From Roseovarius litorisediminis (lineage in GTDB: Bacteria; Pseudomonadota; Alphaproteobacteria; Rhodobacterales; Rhodobacteraceae), in NCBI RefSeq assembly GCF_900172295.1, contig NZ_FWFL01000005.1:248001-312000 (forward strand): a stretch of DNA of 64,000 nucleotides, given 5' to 3'. The notes under the pieces were generated by a model that saw only the letters and a list, made by a program, of their open reading frames with translations, was not told the DNA's origin and ran no database searches. Positions 10,088-19,490 of this stretch are shown one piece after another; the stretch's first letter is position 1; every line of letters begins with the position of its first letter. A program made the translations under genes and the position numbers.

Positions 10088-12058
10088 GTCTATTTTGTCA
10101 GCCAGACGCGCGACGCTGCTGCCGGTCAGCTCTTGACTAAAAGGTACAGGCAGCGGTTTTTCCCCTAACCGGGCACGGTAGACGGGAAGGCTTTCGGCAA
10201 CGCGCATGACATAGTTTCGGGTTTCTCGAAATGGGATGTGCTCGACCCAGTCGACAACTTCTTTTTCGTCTTTGCCGCGCGGATCACCAAACTGTTCAAT
10301 CCATTTCACAGGACGCCCAGGCCCAGCATTATACGCGGCGGATACCATCACCACATTGCCATCGAACCTATCGGCCAGTTGCGCCAGATAAGTTGATCCC
10401 AGCAAGGCATTGTAGCGCCAGTCACTCATTACACGGCCGCGCTGATGTTCCAGTTTCAAATCATTGGCGACATCACGGGCAGTTCCCGGCATCAACTGCA
10501 TCAGTCCTTGAGCGCCTGCGCCACTCACAACGTTGAAATCAAATTCGCTTTCGCGACGGGCGATTGCCAAAGCCAGTTCTGCCGGGACCGGTAGGGTTTC
10601 GTTGGTCATCGGGTGCAACGGGTAATACGGCCCCGGCAACACGATACCGCGCCGGGCGGCGGCCTTGCCCAGCATGACCTGAAGATGCGGTTGCTCCAGC
10701 TCCAGCAGCATCTCTCCCATTTGGCCCAGGCCTGTGCGATCCTGGATCTCTGACAAATGGGTAACGAATTGCTCGGCCAGGTTTAGCTGGCCGGTTGCCA
10801 ACGCCAGAACGGTTACCTCGTGCAGATCGGTTGCAGCAAAAGGGGCATCGCGCCAGGGGGGAAAGGAGTTCGTTCCGTCAAGCCTGGGATCTGCGGGCAA
10901 GGCTGCATGTTCTGCAGCCAGCAGGCCGTAAAAGCTGGTCTGGTGCTCTGCTCCGTGCGCATAGGCCAGTTGCGCTGCTTCGGGATCATTCAAGGCCTCT
11001 TGGGTGCGGCCAATCCAATATCCTGCTCGCCCCAACGAAATTGGCGAATTTACGGAAACTCGAAAACGCTGGAAATGATCTAGGGCCAATTCGGGTTCAT
11101 CCAGGTAGGTCAGCGCCAGATATCCCGAAAGCCATTCCAGATCCGCAAAGTTTGCACCATCGGTCAGTTGATGGGTTGCAGCTAGATCATAGGCTAGTTG
11201 CGCCTTACCCTCGCGCATCTGCGACCTGGCCAGTGCACGACGCCAGCCTGCCCATCGCTCGGGTTGCCCCAACCCCTCCTTGATGTGGCTTTGGGTTAGA
11301 ATCAGGTCAATCGCCGCCTCAGTCTTGTTGTTGCGGATGTGGCGGTTGAACAAGGCGTAAGCAACGTGGGGATCAGCCAGCATTTTCTTGGAAAGGGTCG
11401 CAAGATGGGCCTCCAGTCCCTTGCGATCACCTTCTACCATCTGACGGGTTTCGGCCAGCTTGCGCTGGTCCTCGGTAACAAGCGGCAGCATCTGTTGAAC
11501 ATCCCGCAGTCCACGCCAGAGCGCCATGTCCAGGCGGGCGGCATGGTGCGGCTCAAGCAATTTCGCATGCGCGTCGATAAAAGCGTCATGTTCTTCAGTG
11601 CTCAGGTCCATGGTCAGCCAGGCCTTAACAAGGCCGGCGTCTGCCTTGTCTGCCTTCCCCCGGGCAGTAAGAGCCCGAGCATAGTTTAGGGCGCCCGTCC
11701 CTGTTTGAGGGTGATACCCCTTATAGAACGTCAGCACGTCGTCAAAACGGGCTCGTGTAAGGGCGTCTTCGCTTTGCTGGCGCAAATAGCCAAGGCCTGG
11801 CCAGTGGGGATTACGCTTAATAAAATTCAGCACGTCAGCTGGAGAACCCTGACCTGCACGAAGGCGATACCATTCAATAAGATCGCGGGCCGCGTGACCG
11901 TCACGCGCCGCCAATTGCGCTGCAACCTCCCACCGACCGGCCTGCATGGCATGTAGTGCGCTGGCAAGCGGGCGGGGTGCAAGACGTGGCGTATCAGCCG
12001 CAAATCCCGGCCAAGCTGCAATGGTTAGCAACAAAACAAGCGTTAAGGCGCGCAACAT
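10085..12058 (-). CDS. slt: Soluble lytic murein transglycosylase (Slt70-like)
   Basis: About 657 aa, the size of the Slt70 family. It cleaves the MurNAc-GlcNAc bond of peptidoglycan in the periplasm, leaving 1,6-anhydro ends. A signal peptide lies at residues 1-20 (MLRALTLVLLLTIAAWPGFA). A long helical superhelix follows to about 480, then the SLT domain with the catalytic Glu in IARRESEFDF, GLMQLMPGTARDVA and ALLGSTYLAQL...YNAGP. The start is ambiguous among TTG 12076, ATG 12067 and ATG 12058; the last has GGGAA at suitable spacing. It is divergent from dapA across about 160 bases. Confidence 0.9.
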   Translation of the reverse strand: MLRALTLVLLLTIAAWPGFAADTPRLAPRPLASALHAMQAGRWEVAAQLAARDGHAARDLIEWYRLRAGQGSPADVLNFIKRNPHWPGLGYLRQQSEDALTRARFDDVLTFYKGYHPQTGTGALNYARALTARGKADKADAGLVKAWLTMDLSTEEHDAFIDAHAKLLEPHHAARLDMALWRGLRDVQQMLPLVTEDQRKLAETRQMVEGDRKGLEAHLATLSKKMLADPHVAYALFNRHIRNNKTEAAIDLILTQSHIKEGLGQPERWAGWRRALARSQMREGKAQLAYDLAATHQLTDGANFADLEWLSGYLALTYLDEPELALDHFQRFRVSVNSPISLGRAGYWIGRTQEALNDPEAAQLAYAHGAEHQTSFYGLLAAEHAALPADPRLDGTNSFPPWRDAPFAATDLHEVTVLALATGQLNLAEQFVTHLSEIQDRTGLGQMGEMLLELEQPHLQVMLGKAAARRGIVLPGPYYPLHPMTNETLPVPAELALAIARRESEFDFNVVSGAGAQGLMQLMPGTARDVANDLKLEHQRGRVMSDWRYNALLGSTYLAQLADRFDGNVVMVSAAYNAGPGRPVKWIEQFGDPRGKDEKEVVDWVEHIPFRETRNYVMRVAESLPVYRARLGEKPLPVPFSQELTGSSVARLADKID

Positions 12059-12220
12059 CTCTTGCATTTCCCGCAATTGCGAAGGATAGACATCGCCAGC
12101 CTAAGCGTGCACGCCGGGCCCGTCCATTCACAAAGCGGGCAGGTTGGCGGCAACCCGCTGAGGCGAACGCATTTGATGCCGGGCCTAATGTCCGCCACCA
12201 CGATATGAAAGGAGCGTGTC

Positions 12221-13096
12221 ATGTTCAAAGGATCTTTTCCTGCTTTGGTCACGCCGTTCAAGAACGGCGAACTGGATATTGAGACGCTCAAGAAGCTGGT
12301 CGAATGGCACATCGGTGAGGGCAGCAATGGTTTGGTACCAGTTGGGACAACCGGTGAAAGCCCGACCCTGTCGCATGAAGAGCATGAAACCGTGGTCGAA
12401 GAGGTGGTGCGTGCGGTGGGTGGTCGTATCCCTGTAATCGCAGGGGCAGGCAGCAATAACACGCTGGAATCCATCCGGTTTATGCAGCATGCCGAAAAGG
12501 TTGGTGCCGATGCGGCTCTGGTGGTCACCCCCTATTACAACAAGCCCACACAGCGCGGTTTGATCGCCCATTACACGGCTTTGCATGATTGCTGTGAGCT
12601 GCCGATCTTTATCTACAATATCCCCGGTCGGTCTGTTGTTGACATGACGCCCGATACCATGGGCGAGCTGGCAAAACTCCCTAGAATCATAGGGGTAAAG
12701 GATGCCACGGCGGATATGGCGCGGGTCAGTGAACAGCGGGCAAGCTGTGGCAAGGACTTTTTGCAGTTCTCGGCCGAGGATGCATCCGCACTTGGCTTTA
12801 ATGCCCATGGCGGCATTGGCTGTATTTCGGTAACCGCCAACGTTGCCCCGAAACTCTGCGCTGAGTTTCAGAACGCAACACTGTCCGGGGATTTTGCCAA
12901 GGGTCTGGAATATCAGGACAAACTTATGCCGTTGCACAAGGCGATCTTTACCGAACCGGGGCTGGTTGGCGCGAAATACGCCATGTCACGTCTGGGCCTT
13001 TGCAGTGAAGAGGTCCGCTCACCCCTGACCGGCCTGAGCGACGAAACCAAGGTTCTGGTCGAAGACGCCATGCGCCATGCCGGGCTGATAAACTAA
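12221..13096 (+). CDS. dapA: 4-hydroxy-tetrahydrodipicolinate synthase
   Basis: 291 aa, the standard length. It condenses pyruvate with aspartate semialdehyde, the first committed step to lysine and diaminopimelate. [12 protein letters not shown] begins the TIM barrel, [14 protein letters not shown] is the substrate loop, [10 protein letters not shown] carries the catalytic Tyr and [11 protein letters not shown] the Schiff-base Lys. AAAGGAG lies 8 bases before the ATG. Its neighbour, the lytic transglycosylase, also acts on the cell wall. The sequence just after its stop holds unusual GTACG palindromes. Confidence 0.95.
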   Translation: MFKGSFPALVTPFKNGELDIETLKKLVEWHIGEGSNGLVPVGTTGESPTLSHEEHETVVEEVVRAVGGRIPVIAGAGSNNTLESIRFMQHAEKVGADAALVVTPYYNKPTQRGLIAHYTALHDCCELPIFIYNIPGRSVVDMTPDTMGELAKLPRIIGVKDATADMARVSEQRASCGKDFLQFSAEDASALGFNAHGGIGCISVTANVAPKLCAEFQNATLSGDFAKGLEYQDKLMPLHKAIFTEPGLVGAKYAMSRLGLCSEEVRSPLTGLSDETKVLVEDAMRHAGLIN

Positions 13097-13107
13097 ATCA
13101 GGGTTAC

Positions 13108-13187
13108 GCGTACGTTTCGTACGAATTGTACGTGGATTTCGTACGCCGTGCGGGGCATGGCGCAAAGAGAGCGTACGTTTCGTACGC
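13108..13187. repeat. Cluster of GTACG inverted repeats after dapA
   Basis: Six copies of GTACG lie within 80 bases. Two form near-identical inverted repeats: CGTACG-TTT-CGTACG at 13109-13123, and GCGTACG-TTT-CGTACGC at 13171-13187, whose 7-base arms pair perfectly. A third imperfect pair, CGTAC-GAATT-GTACG, spans 13118-13132. They start 11 bases after the dapA stop. No T-run follows, so this is not an ordinary terminator. It may be a repeated protein-binding site. The rest of the 273-base gap to the next gene shows only the ACGAGGAG ribosome site of the TPR gene. Confidence 0.6.
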
Positions 13188-13369
13188 AATTTCGGGTGTG
13201 GTGAAGCATCCTTGGGGTATTTTTGAACCTTTTTGAAGCGTTTCAGATAGCCAATAGACCGCTGTGAGCCCAAAGCCGACGGCGCCGCAAAGCGTTCAGG
13301 AAATATCTGGCCGGGCTGACTGAGCGTCGAGTTTGTGATATCGTTGATAAACCAACGAGGAGTATTTCC

Positions 13370-15004
13370 ATGTCAGATTATTTCAACTTGGGTAGCTACA
13401 GTCGCCCAGCAAGTGATGTTTCTGATGCACAAATGTGGTTTGATCGCGGCCTTGTCTGGCTATTCGCTTACAATCATGAAGAAGCCATTGTCTGTTTCGA
13501 AAAGGCGCTGGAGGCTGATCCAGCCTGCACTCTGGCACACTGGGGGATCGCCTATGCCATCGGTCCGAATTACAACAAACCATGGGAATTTTTTACTCCG
13601 GAGGAGAAGGCACCGGCCCTGGAACGCGCACACACAGCGCTTAAAGCGGGCCTCGCCCTGGAAAACGCCAAGCCGGTAGAGCGCGCCCTGCTCCAAGCGC
13701 TTGCGTCGCGCTACCCAACTGATCCGGAAATCGAAGATTACCAGCCCTTCAATGACGGGTTCGCAGCTGCAATGAAGCCAGTTTACGAGGCTAATTCCGA
13801 CGATCTGGATATCGCTTTTTCCTATGCTGAAGCGATGATGAACAGAACCCCTTGGCAGCTTTGGGACTTTCATAGGGGCGTTCCCAACCCTGATGCCTCG
13901 ACGCCCGAGGCGATGGCCGTGCTTGAGCGGGCTTTCGACCAAACCGCCGGGGCCTGGGACCATCCCGGTTTGCTGCATATGTATATTCATCTGATGGAGA
14001 TGTCGCCGCATCCTGAACGCGCCCTGCGCCACGGCGACCGCCTGAAGGACCTGGTGCCTGACGCAGGCCATTTGGTGCACATGGGAACCCACATCGATGT
14101 GCTGTGCGGTGACTACCAGAACGTCCTCTACAGAAATCTTGCGGCCGCCAAAGTAGATGAAAAATTCAAAGCCTACGCTGGTCCGGCAAATTTCTACGCG
14201 CTCTATCGTATCCATAATCTGCATTTCGCCTTTTATGGCGCAATGTTTCTTGGCCAGAAAGCCGCGGCGGTCGATGCAGCCTTACGTCTACGTGAAGAAG
14301 TTCCCGATGAGGTCGTACGCTCTTACCCCGATATCTTTGAAACCTTTGTGGCCGCTGCACCGCACGTCTACATCCGATTCGGTATGTGGTCCGAGATACT
14401 TGAACTCGCTCAGCCCGAAGACAAGGAATTGTATGTGACCACCAATGCCCTGATCTTCTATGCCAAGGCGGTGGCGCTTGCTAATCTCGGCCGACACGAA
14501 GAAGCCAAGGCTGCGATGGCGAGTTTTACTTCGGCCTATGCGAAGGTCCCTGAAAGCCGGATGCTGTTTAACAACAAGGCACGCGATGTTCTTGCCGTGG
14601 CCGAAGAGATGATGAAAGGGGAGATCGCCTTCAAAGCGGGTCGCCGCGAGGAAGGGCTGGACCATCTTCGCAAGGCCGTCGATCTGGACGACAATCTGGA
14701 ATACGAAGAACCTTGGTCTTGGCCACAGCCCACGCGCCACGCTTTGGGCGCACTGCTCATGGAAGCAGGCGAATACAACGAGGCCGAAGCAGCCTATCGA
14801 GCGGATCTGGGCCTGGATGGCAAACTACCGCGTCCAAGTCAGCACCCCCGTAACGTCTGGGCGCTGCACGGCTTGCACGAGTGTCTGGCAAGACGCGGCG
14901 AGAGTGTGGAGCTGCCGCATGTAAAGCTTCTACTTGATCAGGCTATTGCGCGCGCCGACATCCCGATCCGTGCAAGTTGCCTGTGCCGTGCCGCCGCTGC
15001 CTGA
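13370..15004 (+). CDS. Tetratricopeptide-repeat protein
   Basis: 544 aa with no signal peptide or membrane helix, so cytosolic. A TPR unit near the start is clear (WFDRGLVWLFAYNHEEAIVCFEKALEADPACTLAHWGIAYA), with weaker helical repeats through the protein and further units near 425-500 (KAGRREEGLDHLRKAVDLDD, MEAGEYNEAEAAYRADL). The stretch HPGLLHMYIHLMEMSPHPERAL with clustered His and Met is conserved-looking. Proteins of this length and start are common in bacteria but have no assigned function that I know. ACGAGGAG gives a strong ribosome site before ATG 13370. Confidence 0.85.
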   Translation: MSDYFNLGSYSRPASDVSDAQMWFDRGLVWLFAYNHEEAIVCFEKALEADPACTLAHWGIAYAIGPNYNKPWEFFTPEEKAPALERAHTALKAGLALENAKPVERALLQALASRYPTDPEIEDYQPFNDGFAAAMKPVYEANSDDLDIAFSYAEAMMNRTPWQLWDFHRGVPNPDASTPEAMAVLERAFDQTAGAWDHPGLLHMYIHLMEMSPHPERALRHGDRLKDLVPDAGHLVHMGTHIDVLCGDYQNVLYRNLAAAKVDEKFKAYAGPANFYALYRIHNLHFAFYGAMFLGQKAAAVDAALRLREEVPDEVVRSYPDIFETFVAAAPHVYIRFGMWSEILELAQPEDKELYVTTNALIFYAKAVALANLGRHEEAKAAMASFTSAYAKVPESRMLFNNKARDVLAVAEEMMKGEIAFKAGRREEGLDHLRKAVDLDDNLEYEEPWSWPQPTRHALGALLMEAGEYNEAEAAYRADLGLDGKLPRPSQHPRNVWALHGLHECLARRGESVELPHVKLLLDQAIARADIPIRASCLCRAAAA

Positions 15005-15514
15005 ACACGAAAATTACCTAAAGCGCTGTTTTTCTTAGCGGCGCTAGATACTTGTGATGTCGGCAAGCTTCGCTCGTCATCGGACTGCGGCTTAGTCCGC
15101 ATAGCAGTCATAGGTGCAGGTCGCACCGAATGATCGATTTGAGCCCTTTGCAGAACTGACACCTTGCCCGGAATCAAGGCGCACCGCGCCGCCGGGCAGC
15201 GCCCGACCGCCCCATGGGCGGGCGCTTTTGCAACGTTGAACTCCAATAAAATCGTTGGATGTTGGTTGCATGATAAAGCGACAGCCATGACCGGATGTGC
15301 GCCCACCCGCGGTCGGGCACCGTCCGGCACTCAACGGCAGCAATGTCCGCATAGCAGGCATCCAGCCCATCAAAACCGCGATGAAACCTGAGCGATTGCG
15401 TCAGATGACTGCTTTTGCCCAAAGCGGTCTTTCTGATCATGCCCGCTTCGCCTCAGCAGAATTAGGCCGTCAACTGCAACTGTGATACTCTGACCGCAAA
15501 CGGGGGGATGCAGC
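15005..15514. other. 510-base non-coding stretch with internal repeats
   Basis: No frame here looks coding. The 13-mer GTCCGCATAGCAG occurs at 15095-15107 and again at 15345-15357. GC-rich mirror-like stretches occur at about 15170-15230 (GCGCACCGCGCCGCCGGGC, then CCCCATGGGCGGGCGC). It resembles the dispersed intergenic repeats seen in Rhodobacterales genomes, but I cannot confirm copies elsewhere. The end of the stretch has a run of six G before the next ATG that may serve as ribosome site. Confidence 0.4.
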
Positions 15515-16387
15515 ATGGTTATGGAACAAGACGACGACACAGATTTCGTTAAATTCTGGAACGCGGTTCTGGAGCCAAAATTCACCAGATACCGGCATAT
15601 CCTGCAGGGCGGATTGTCACGCCATTCTGCGGCAGTCATCCCGAAGCTGCCGTTGAAAGAAGGCATGTCCGTGTTGGATGTTGGTTGCGGGTGGGGGGAC
15701 ATGTCGCTTCAGGTCGCCGAAATCGTCGGGCCGGAAGGCCGTATTCTTGGCATCGATTGCGTCGACGCGTTCATGGAAGAGGGAAGGAAAGACGCCGTCG
15801 CGAAAGGCCTGTCGAACGTTGAATTTTCCCGCGGTGACGCTGAGGTCGCGCTGCCCGAGAACGAGTTCGACTATGTTATTGCGCGATTTGGAACGATGTT
15901 CTTCACAAATCCGGTGGCGGCATTGCGGCGTATGCGTCTGGCACTTAAGCCCGGCGGGCAAATGACACATATTGTCTGGCGTCGGCGTGAAGACAATCCG
16001 GCATGGCAAAAAGCGAAAGACATTACGCTTCGACATCTTCCGCCCCCCGGTGAAGATGCCGACACCTGTGGACCCGGCCCATTTTCGATGGCAAATCAAG
16101 AAGTGGCAGGGCTCATGATGAAAAGTGCAGGGTATGAGGATGTTACATTCACGCGTGTGGATGAAAAGATCATGATCGGAACAACACCGGAAGAATGCAT
16201 CGCCTTTGCTTTGGCAATCGGTCCCGGAGGAGAGGTCTTTCGCGAGGCCGGAGAGGAGCTTGCTGAAGCCAAGCGTGCAGTGATCGAAAGTGAGATGCGT
16301 GAATATTTTGAAAGTCAAGAGCGGGACGAGGATGGCATATGGGCTCCCAGCTCATCGTGGGTGATATCCGCCCGCAATCCTGCCTGA
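15515..16387 (+). CDS. Class I SAM-dependent methyltransferase
   Basis: 290 aa. The Rossmann-fold motif I VLDVGCGWGDMSLQVAE lies near residues 56-72, motif II ILGIDC near 80, and FDYVIARFGTMFFTNPVAALRRMRLALKPGG around 117-147 covers motifs IV-VI. This is the ubiE/Methyltransf_11-type layout, acting on small molecules. A C-terminal helical region (about 215-275) is extra. The substrate cannot be told, and neighbours give no hint. It converges on the binding-protein gene across a shared terminator. Confidence 0.85.
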   Translation: MVMEQDDDTDFVKFWNAVLEPKFTRYRHILQGGLSRHSAAVIPKLPLKEGMSVLDVGCGWGDMSLQVAEIVGPEGRILGIDCVDAFMEEGRKDAVAKGLSNVEFSRGDAEVALPENEFDYVIARFGTMFFTNPVAALRRMRLALKPGGQMTHIVWRRREDNPAWQKAKDITLRHLPPPGEDADTCGPGPFSMANQEVAGLMMKSAGYEDVTFTRVDEKIMIGTTPEECIAFALAIGPGGEVFREAGEELAEAKRAVIESEMREYFESQERDEDGIWAPSSSWVISARNPA

Positions 16388-16478
16388 ACGCAATCTCATA
16401 CCTGCGCCGCCGCGGCTTACTTGAGCGTTGCCAAGATGGTTGGCTACTGGAAATCGGACGCAGGTCAATACACCAAAG

Positions 16479-16500
16479 GCCCCGGGCAATTGCCCGGGGC
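16479..16500. terminator. Perfect 22-base palindrome, bidirectional terminator
   Basis: The 22 bases from 16479 to 16500 equal their own reverse complement: nine GC-rich pairs (GCCCCGGGC / GCCCGGGGC) around an AATT loop. It lies between the convergent methyltransferase (+) and binding-protein (-) genes. T-poor flanks make it an atypical but very stable hairpin. Confidence 0.7.
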
Positions 16501-16508
16501 GATTTGTA

Positions 16509-17789
16509 TCAGAACGACCGGGTCGTGTAATCCACCTCGTCTGGATAAAGCGTGTCCTCGATTGAGGTTTTGTGGACACAGAGCAGGTTGCCGTTTGTCA
16601 CCTTGGAAATATACTGATGGCCGAACACCTGATGGGTCTTGCCGTTGAAGCGTTTGGCCCCCTGGGGGTGCGCGCGGCTATGGGGCATGTCGGTCATGGC
16701 CTCGACCGCTTCGATCAAAGCGGCACGGTCGGCGGGGCCGGTATAGCCCGCAGTCTCCATCCCTGCTTTGATGACATGCAGGGTTTCCCAACAGCCGAAC
16801 ATATGGGCGTAGGTGGATACATCGGTGGGGTCGCTGACCGAGGCCCCCTTGTCGTCCACGCCCACGGCTGCACGGTAGAACTTGTCATGCTCGGACTGGT
16901 CGGGTTGCGCCTCGCGCGGGTTGCCCTCCCAGAAATAGGTGCCTTCGAGGTATTCCAGGCCCGGGCTGCGGATATCCACCGCCTCGAGGCTGTCGATAAA
17001 GCCGAACATTTCGGGGCGTTGCGGCCCAAAGAATTCGCCCAGTTCCTTGACGAAGGTCAGAACGGCGGGGCCGACCATGACGTGATAGAGCACCTCGGTT
17101 TCGCGCGGGATCTTGGGGAAGTATTTGGTAAAGGATGTCTCGGACGGGGGAATGGCGATATGGGCCAGCACCTCGCCGCCCTGTGCCTCGATTGCCGCTG
17201 TGAAATAATCGCGGTGGTCATGGCCGAAGGCAAAATCGGGAAAGACCATGGTTACCTTTTTGCCAAGGTTCTGGGCCACGTAGGGGGCCATCGCCTGTAC
17301 CTGGCTTTTCACGTCCGTTATGCCGGGTTGCAGGGTATAGCGGTTGAGCATGCCGCTGGCCACGTGGTGGCCTTCAGAGACAACGAAATAGGGCAGTTTC
17401 AACTCGCCCGCGCGCGGGGACGAGCCAATAACCACGTGGCTGAAGAGTGTGCCAAAACCCACGTCGCAATTGTGCTGTGTGGCGAATTTTTCGACCACTT
17501 CGGCGCCGCGCTTGGGGTCGGTGCCGTCATCCTCGGCGACGACTTCAACCATGCGGCCGTTGATGCCGCCGCCCTGGTTGATCAGTTTGACGGCGGCGTC
17601 GGTGGTGCGGCCATACCAGCGGCCATAGGCAGCGCCGATACCGGTGCGGTGGACCTGAAAGCCGATCTTGATGGGTTCCGAGGTTTGCGCCTGCGCATAG
17701 CGCGCCCACATCGGCAGCGTGGCAGCGCCCGCACCGGCGGCTAGGGTTTTCAGCGCACCACGGCGGGTGGTTTTGGTGGAATTGGTCAT
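16509..17789 (-). CDS. ABC transporter substrate-binding protein (branched-chain amino acid/urea type)
   Basis: 426 aa. The N terminus, KTTRRGALKTLAAGAGAATLPMWARYAQAQT, looks like a twin-arginine export signal. The mature part is a type-I periplasmic binding fold: IKIGFQVHRTGIGAAYGRWYGRTTDAAVKLINQGGGINGR, then VVAEDDGTDPKRGAEVVEKFA. This fits the Peripla_BP_6 (LivJ/UrtA) family. ATG 17789 starts right at the export signal; the open frame continues 219 codons upstream but overlaps the next gene antisense and is not real. No permease or ATPase gene is adjacent, so it is an orphan here. It may share a transcript with the membrane protein upstream (98-base gap). Confidence 0.88.
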   Translation of the reverse strand: MTNSTKTTRRGALKTLAAGAGAATLPMWARYAQAQTSEPIKIGFQVHRTGIGAAYGRWYGRTTDAAVKLINQGGGINGRMVEVVAEDDGTDPKRGAEVVEKFATQHNCDVGFGTLFSHVVIGSSPRAGELKLPYFVVSEGHHVASGMLNRYTLQPGITDVKSQVQAMAPYVAQNLGKKVTMVFPDFAFGHDHRDYFTAAIEAQGGEVLAHIAIPPSETSFTKYFPKIPRETEVLYHVMVGPAVLTFVKELGEFFGPQRPEMFGFIDSLEAVDIRSPGLEYLEGTYFWEGNPREAQPDQSEHDKFYRAAVGVDDKGASVSDPTDVSTYAHMFGCWETLHVIKAGMETAGYTGPADRAALIEAVEAMTDMPHSRAHPQGAKRFNGKTHQVFGHQYISKVTNGNLLCVHKTSIEDTLYPDEVDYTTRSF

Positions 17790-17887
17790 GGCCTCAGGTC
17801 TCCCTGTCTGAGTTTTGGGGCGGTGATCTGCCCGCAATTGGCGTGAGTGTGCGAATTGAAGCGCGTGTTGTCCAGCGTTTTGACAGG

Positions 17888-19270
17888 CTAAAGCCCCCTG
17901 GGCGAAGCCAGAAGCCAGAGGCCAAAGAAGGTATAGGCCACCATGAATGCCGCCAGCGGAGCCTGCCCCAGAAGCGCACGACGGGTGCTGATGGCGCCGC
18001 GCAGGGCCAGGGCATGCGCCAGCAGAATGGCGATGACATGGCCCGCCACGACGGCGCCTGCCTGTGTCAGCCAGATCAGTTTGGCGGTACCGGGCGTATT
18101 GAAAAACCCGGTGGTCACGTAGAACTGGCCCAGACCCAGCAGATCGGCGCCGCTGGCCAGCGGATCGGTCAGGAACTTCAGCACATATTGGCCATCGACC
18201 ATGGCGCCGGGAAGGTAATGGGCTATATGATAACCAAGCGCTATGGGCAGGATCGAAGGCGCAAACAGGCAGAACGCGTGGGACAAAGGGCGGTGGGTGC
18301 CGGCGATACGTTCCCCCAGCCACAGACAGGTGGTGAAGGCCGTTATCAGGGTGATATTTGCCACGAACAACCCGGTCAGGTTCTGGGAGACAACAGCCGA
18401 GCGGCCGGGAAACTCCAGCGGATTGATACCCAGCAGGCCAAGCCACCAGAAGGTTTCATTCAGCCCGTCAAAGCTGCCGGTGGCCAGAAGGATCACGACA
18501 AGCAAGGCCAGACCCAGCCGGGGTGTGGGCCGAGTCAGCACCTGCCATCCGGGCAGGCCAAAAGCGAGGCGGCCATTGCGGCGACCGATGAGCGCCATAC
18601 GGGAATAGACGCGCATCACGATGGTGATCCCCTCGGCGCGAACCATCCAGGTGGGGCCAAAAAGGGATAGCCCGGCCAAGGTGAACAGCCAGTAAAAGCC
18701 GACAAATCCAGCAAGGCGGGTTGGATCGGCAGGCGCCAGATCGGCCAGCAAAAAGCAGGCAAACCCCAGAAAGCTGGCGATACCGGGCCCGTATCCGAGT
18801 ACACGCGGATAGCGCAGCGGCGCGCGTGTTTCGGCGAGCCGCCCAAGCAGGGCGGCGGGGCCTGTCCAGGGGTTGGTCCAGCGCCAGTGGTTTCCCAAAA
18901 GGCCTTGCAGCGCGACCAGAGCGATCCACCAGACTGTCCAGATAAACAGGGGCAACGGGTTGGCCAGGGGGTCATGCGGGCCGGTTAGGCCTCGCCAGAT
19001 CAGAAAGCCGAGGAAAACGGCGGACAGGCAACTGGCCAGGTGGCGCAGCGGTAATTTTCTGACGGGGACTGTTCGCAAAGGCCTGAAAAGCCTTTCCGCG
19101 ACCCAGTCGGGCAGCAGGGCCAGCAGCAGCACGGTCAGCGCCACCGAAGCCGCCCCGGCAGCGATGTAGATATCAGTGGGCAAAAGCAGGACGAACCCCT
19201 GCTCGGATGCATGTGCCAAGACAATGCCGGGCAGAACAACCAGAAACGCCAGAACTGTGATTGACCGCAT
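17888..19270 (-). CDS. Polytopic membrane protein, fenitrothion-hydrolase-annotated type
   Basis: About 460 aa with a signal-like N terminus (MRSITVLAFLVVLPGIVLAHASEQG) and some ten hydrophobic segments spread to the C terminus (FMVAYTFFGLWLLASPRG). Conserved-looking pieces are HASEQGFVLLLPT, NHWRWTNPWTGP and LGYHIAHYLP. Similar proteins are often database-labelled as fenitrothion hydrolase (Fed) membrane proteins, but I recall that from annotation only and would not infer the reaction. The start at 19270 has AAGG upstream; ATG 19288 is the alternative. It lies upstream of the orphan binding protein in the same direction, suggesting a joint role. Confidence 0.6.
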   Translation of the reverse strand: MRSITVLAFLVVLPGIVLAHASEQGFVLLLPTDIYIAAGAASVALTVLLLALLPDWVAERLFRPLRTVPVRKLPLRHLASCLSAVFLGFLIWRGLTGPHDPLANPLPLFIWTVWWIALVALQGLLGNHWRWTNPWTGPAALLGRLAETRAPLRYPRVLGYGPGIASFLGFACFLLADLAPADPTRLAGFVGFYWLFTLAGLSLFGPTWMVRAEGITIVMRVYSRMALIGRRNGRLAFGLPGWQVLTRPTPRLGLALLVVILLATGSFDGLNETFWWLGLLGINPLEFPGRSAVVSQNLTGLFVANITLITAFTTCLWLGERIAGTHRPLSHAFCLFAPSILPIALGYHIAHYLPGAMVDGQYVLKFLTDPLASGADLLGLGQFYVTTGFFNTPGTAKLIWLTQAGAVVAGHVIAILLAHALALRGAISTRRALLGQAPLAAFMVAYTFFGLWLLASPRGL

Positions 19271-19490
19271 GGCCTGCCTTTTTGTCATGGCCCGAGATTA
19301 CCCGCCACGTCGCGCAGGGAAAGGGGCAAATTGGCGCGTCCCTGATATCTCGCGGCGAATAAAAATACTGTGATACAACAGTTTGCGATACTTTGGATCC
19401 TGCCAATCCGGGTTAGTCTGGAAGATATTTTGGAATGCCCCGGTGTTGTTGCGGCGGGGCAAAGGCGCAAGCAGGAACCGGAGGGGCCGC

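Noticed and set aside
16572..17744. 390-codon open frame on the plus strand
   Set aside because: It lies wholly antisense to the periplasmic binding protein, which has clear family motifs. Its long open length follows from GC-biased codon use.
17790..18446. 219-codon N-terminal extension of the binding-protein frame
   Set aside because: It overlaps the membrane protein gene in another frame of the same strand, and the export signal at 17789 marks the real start.
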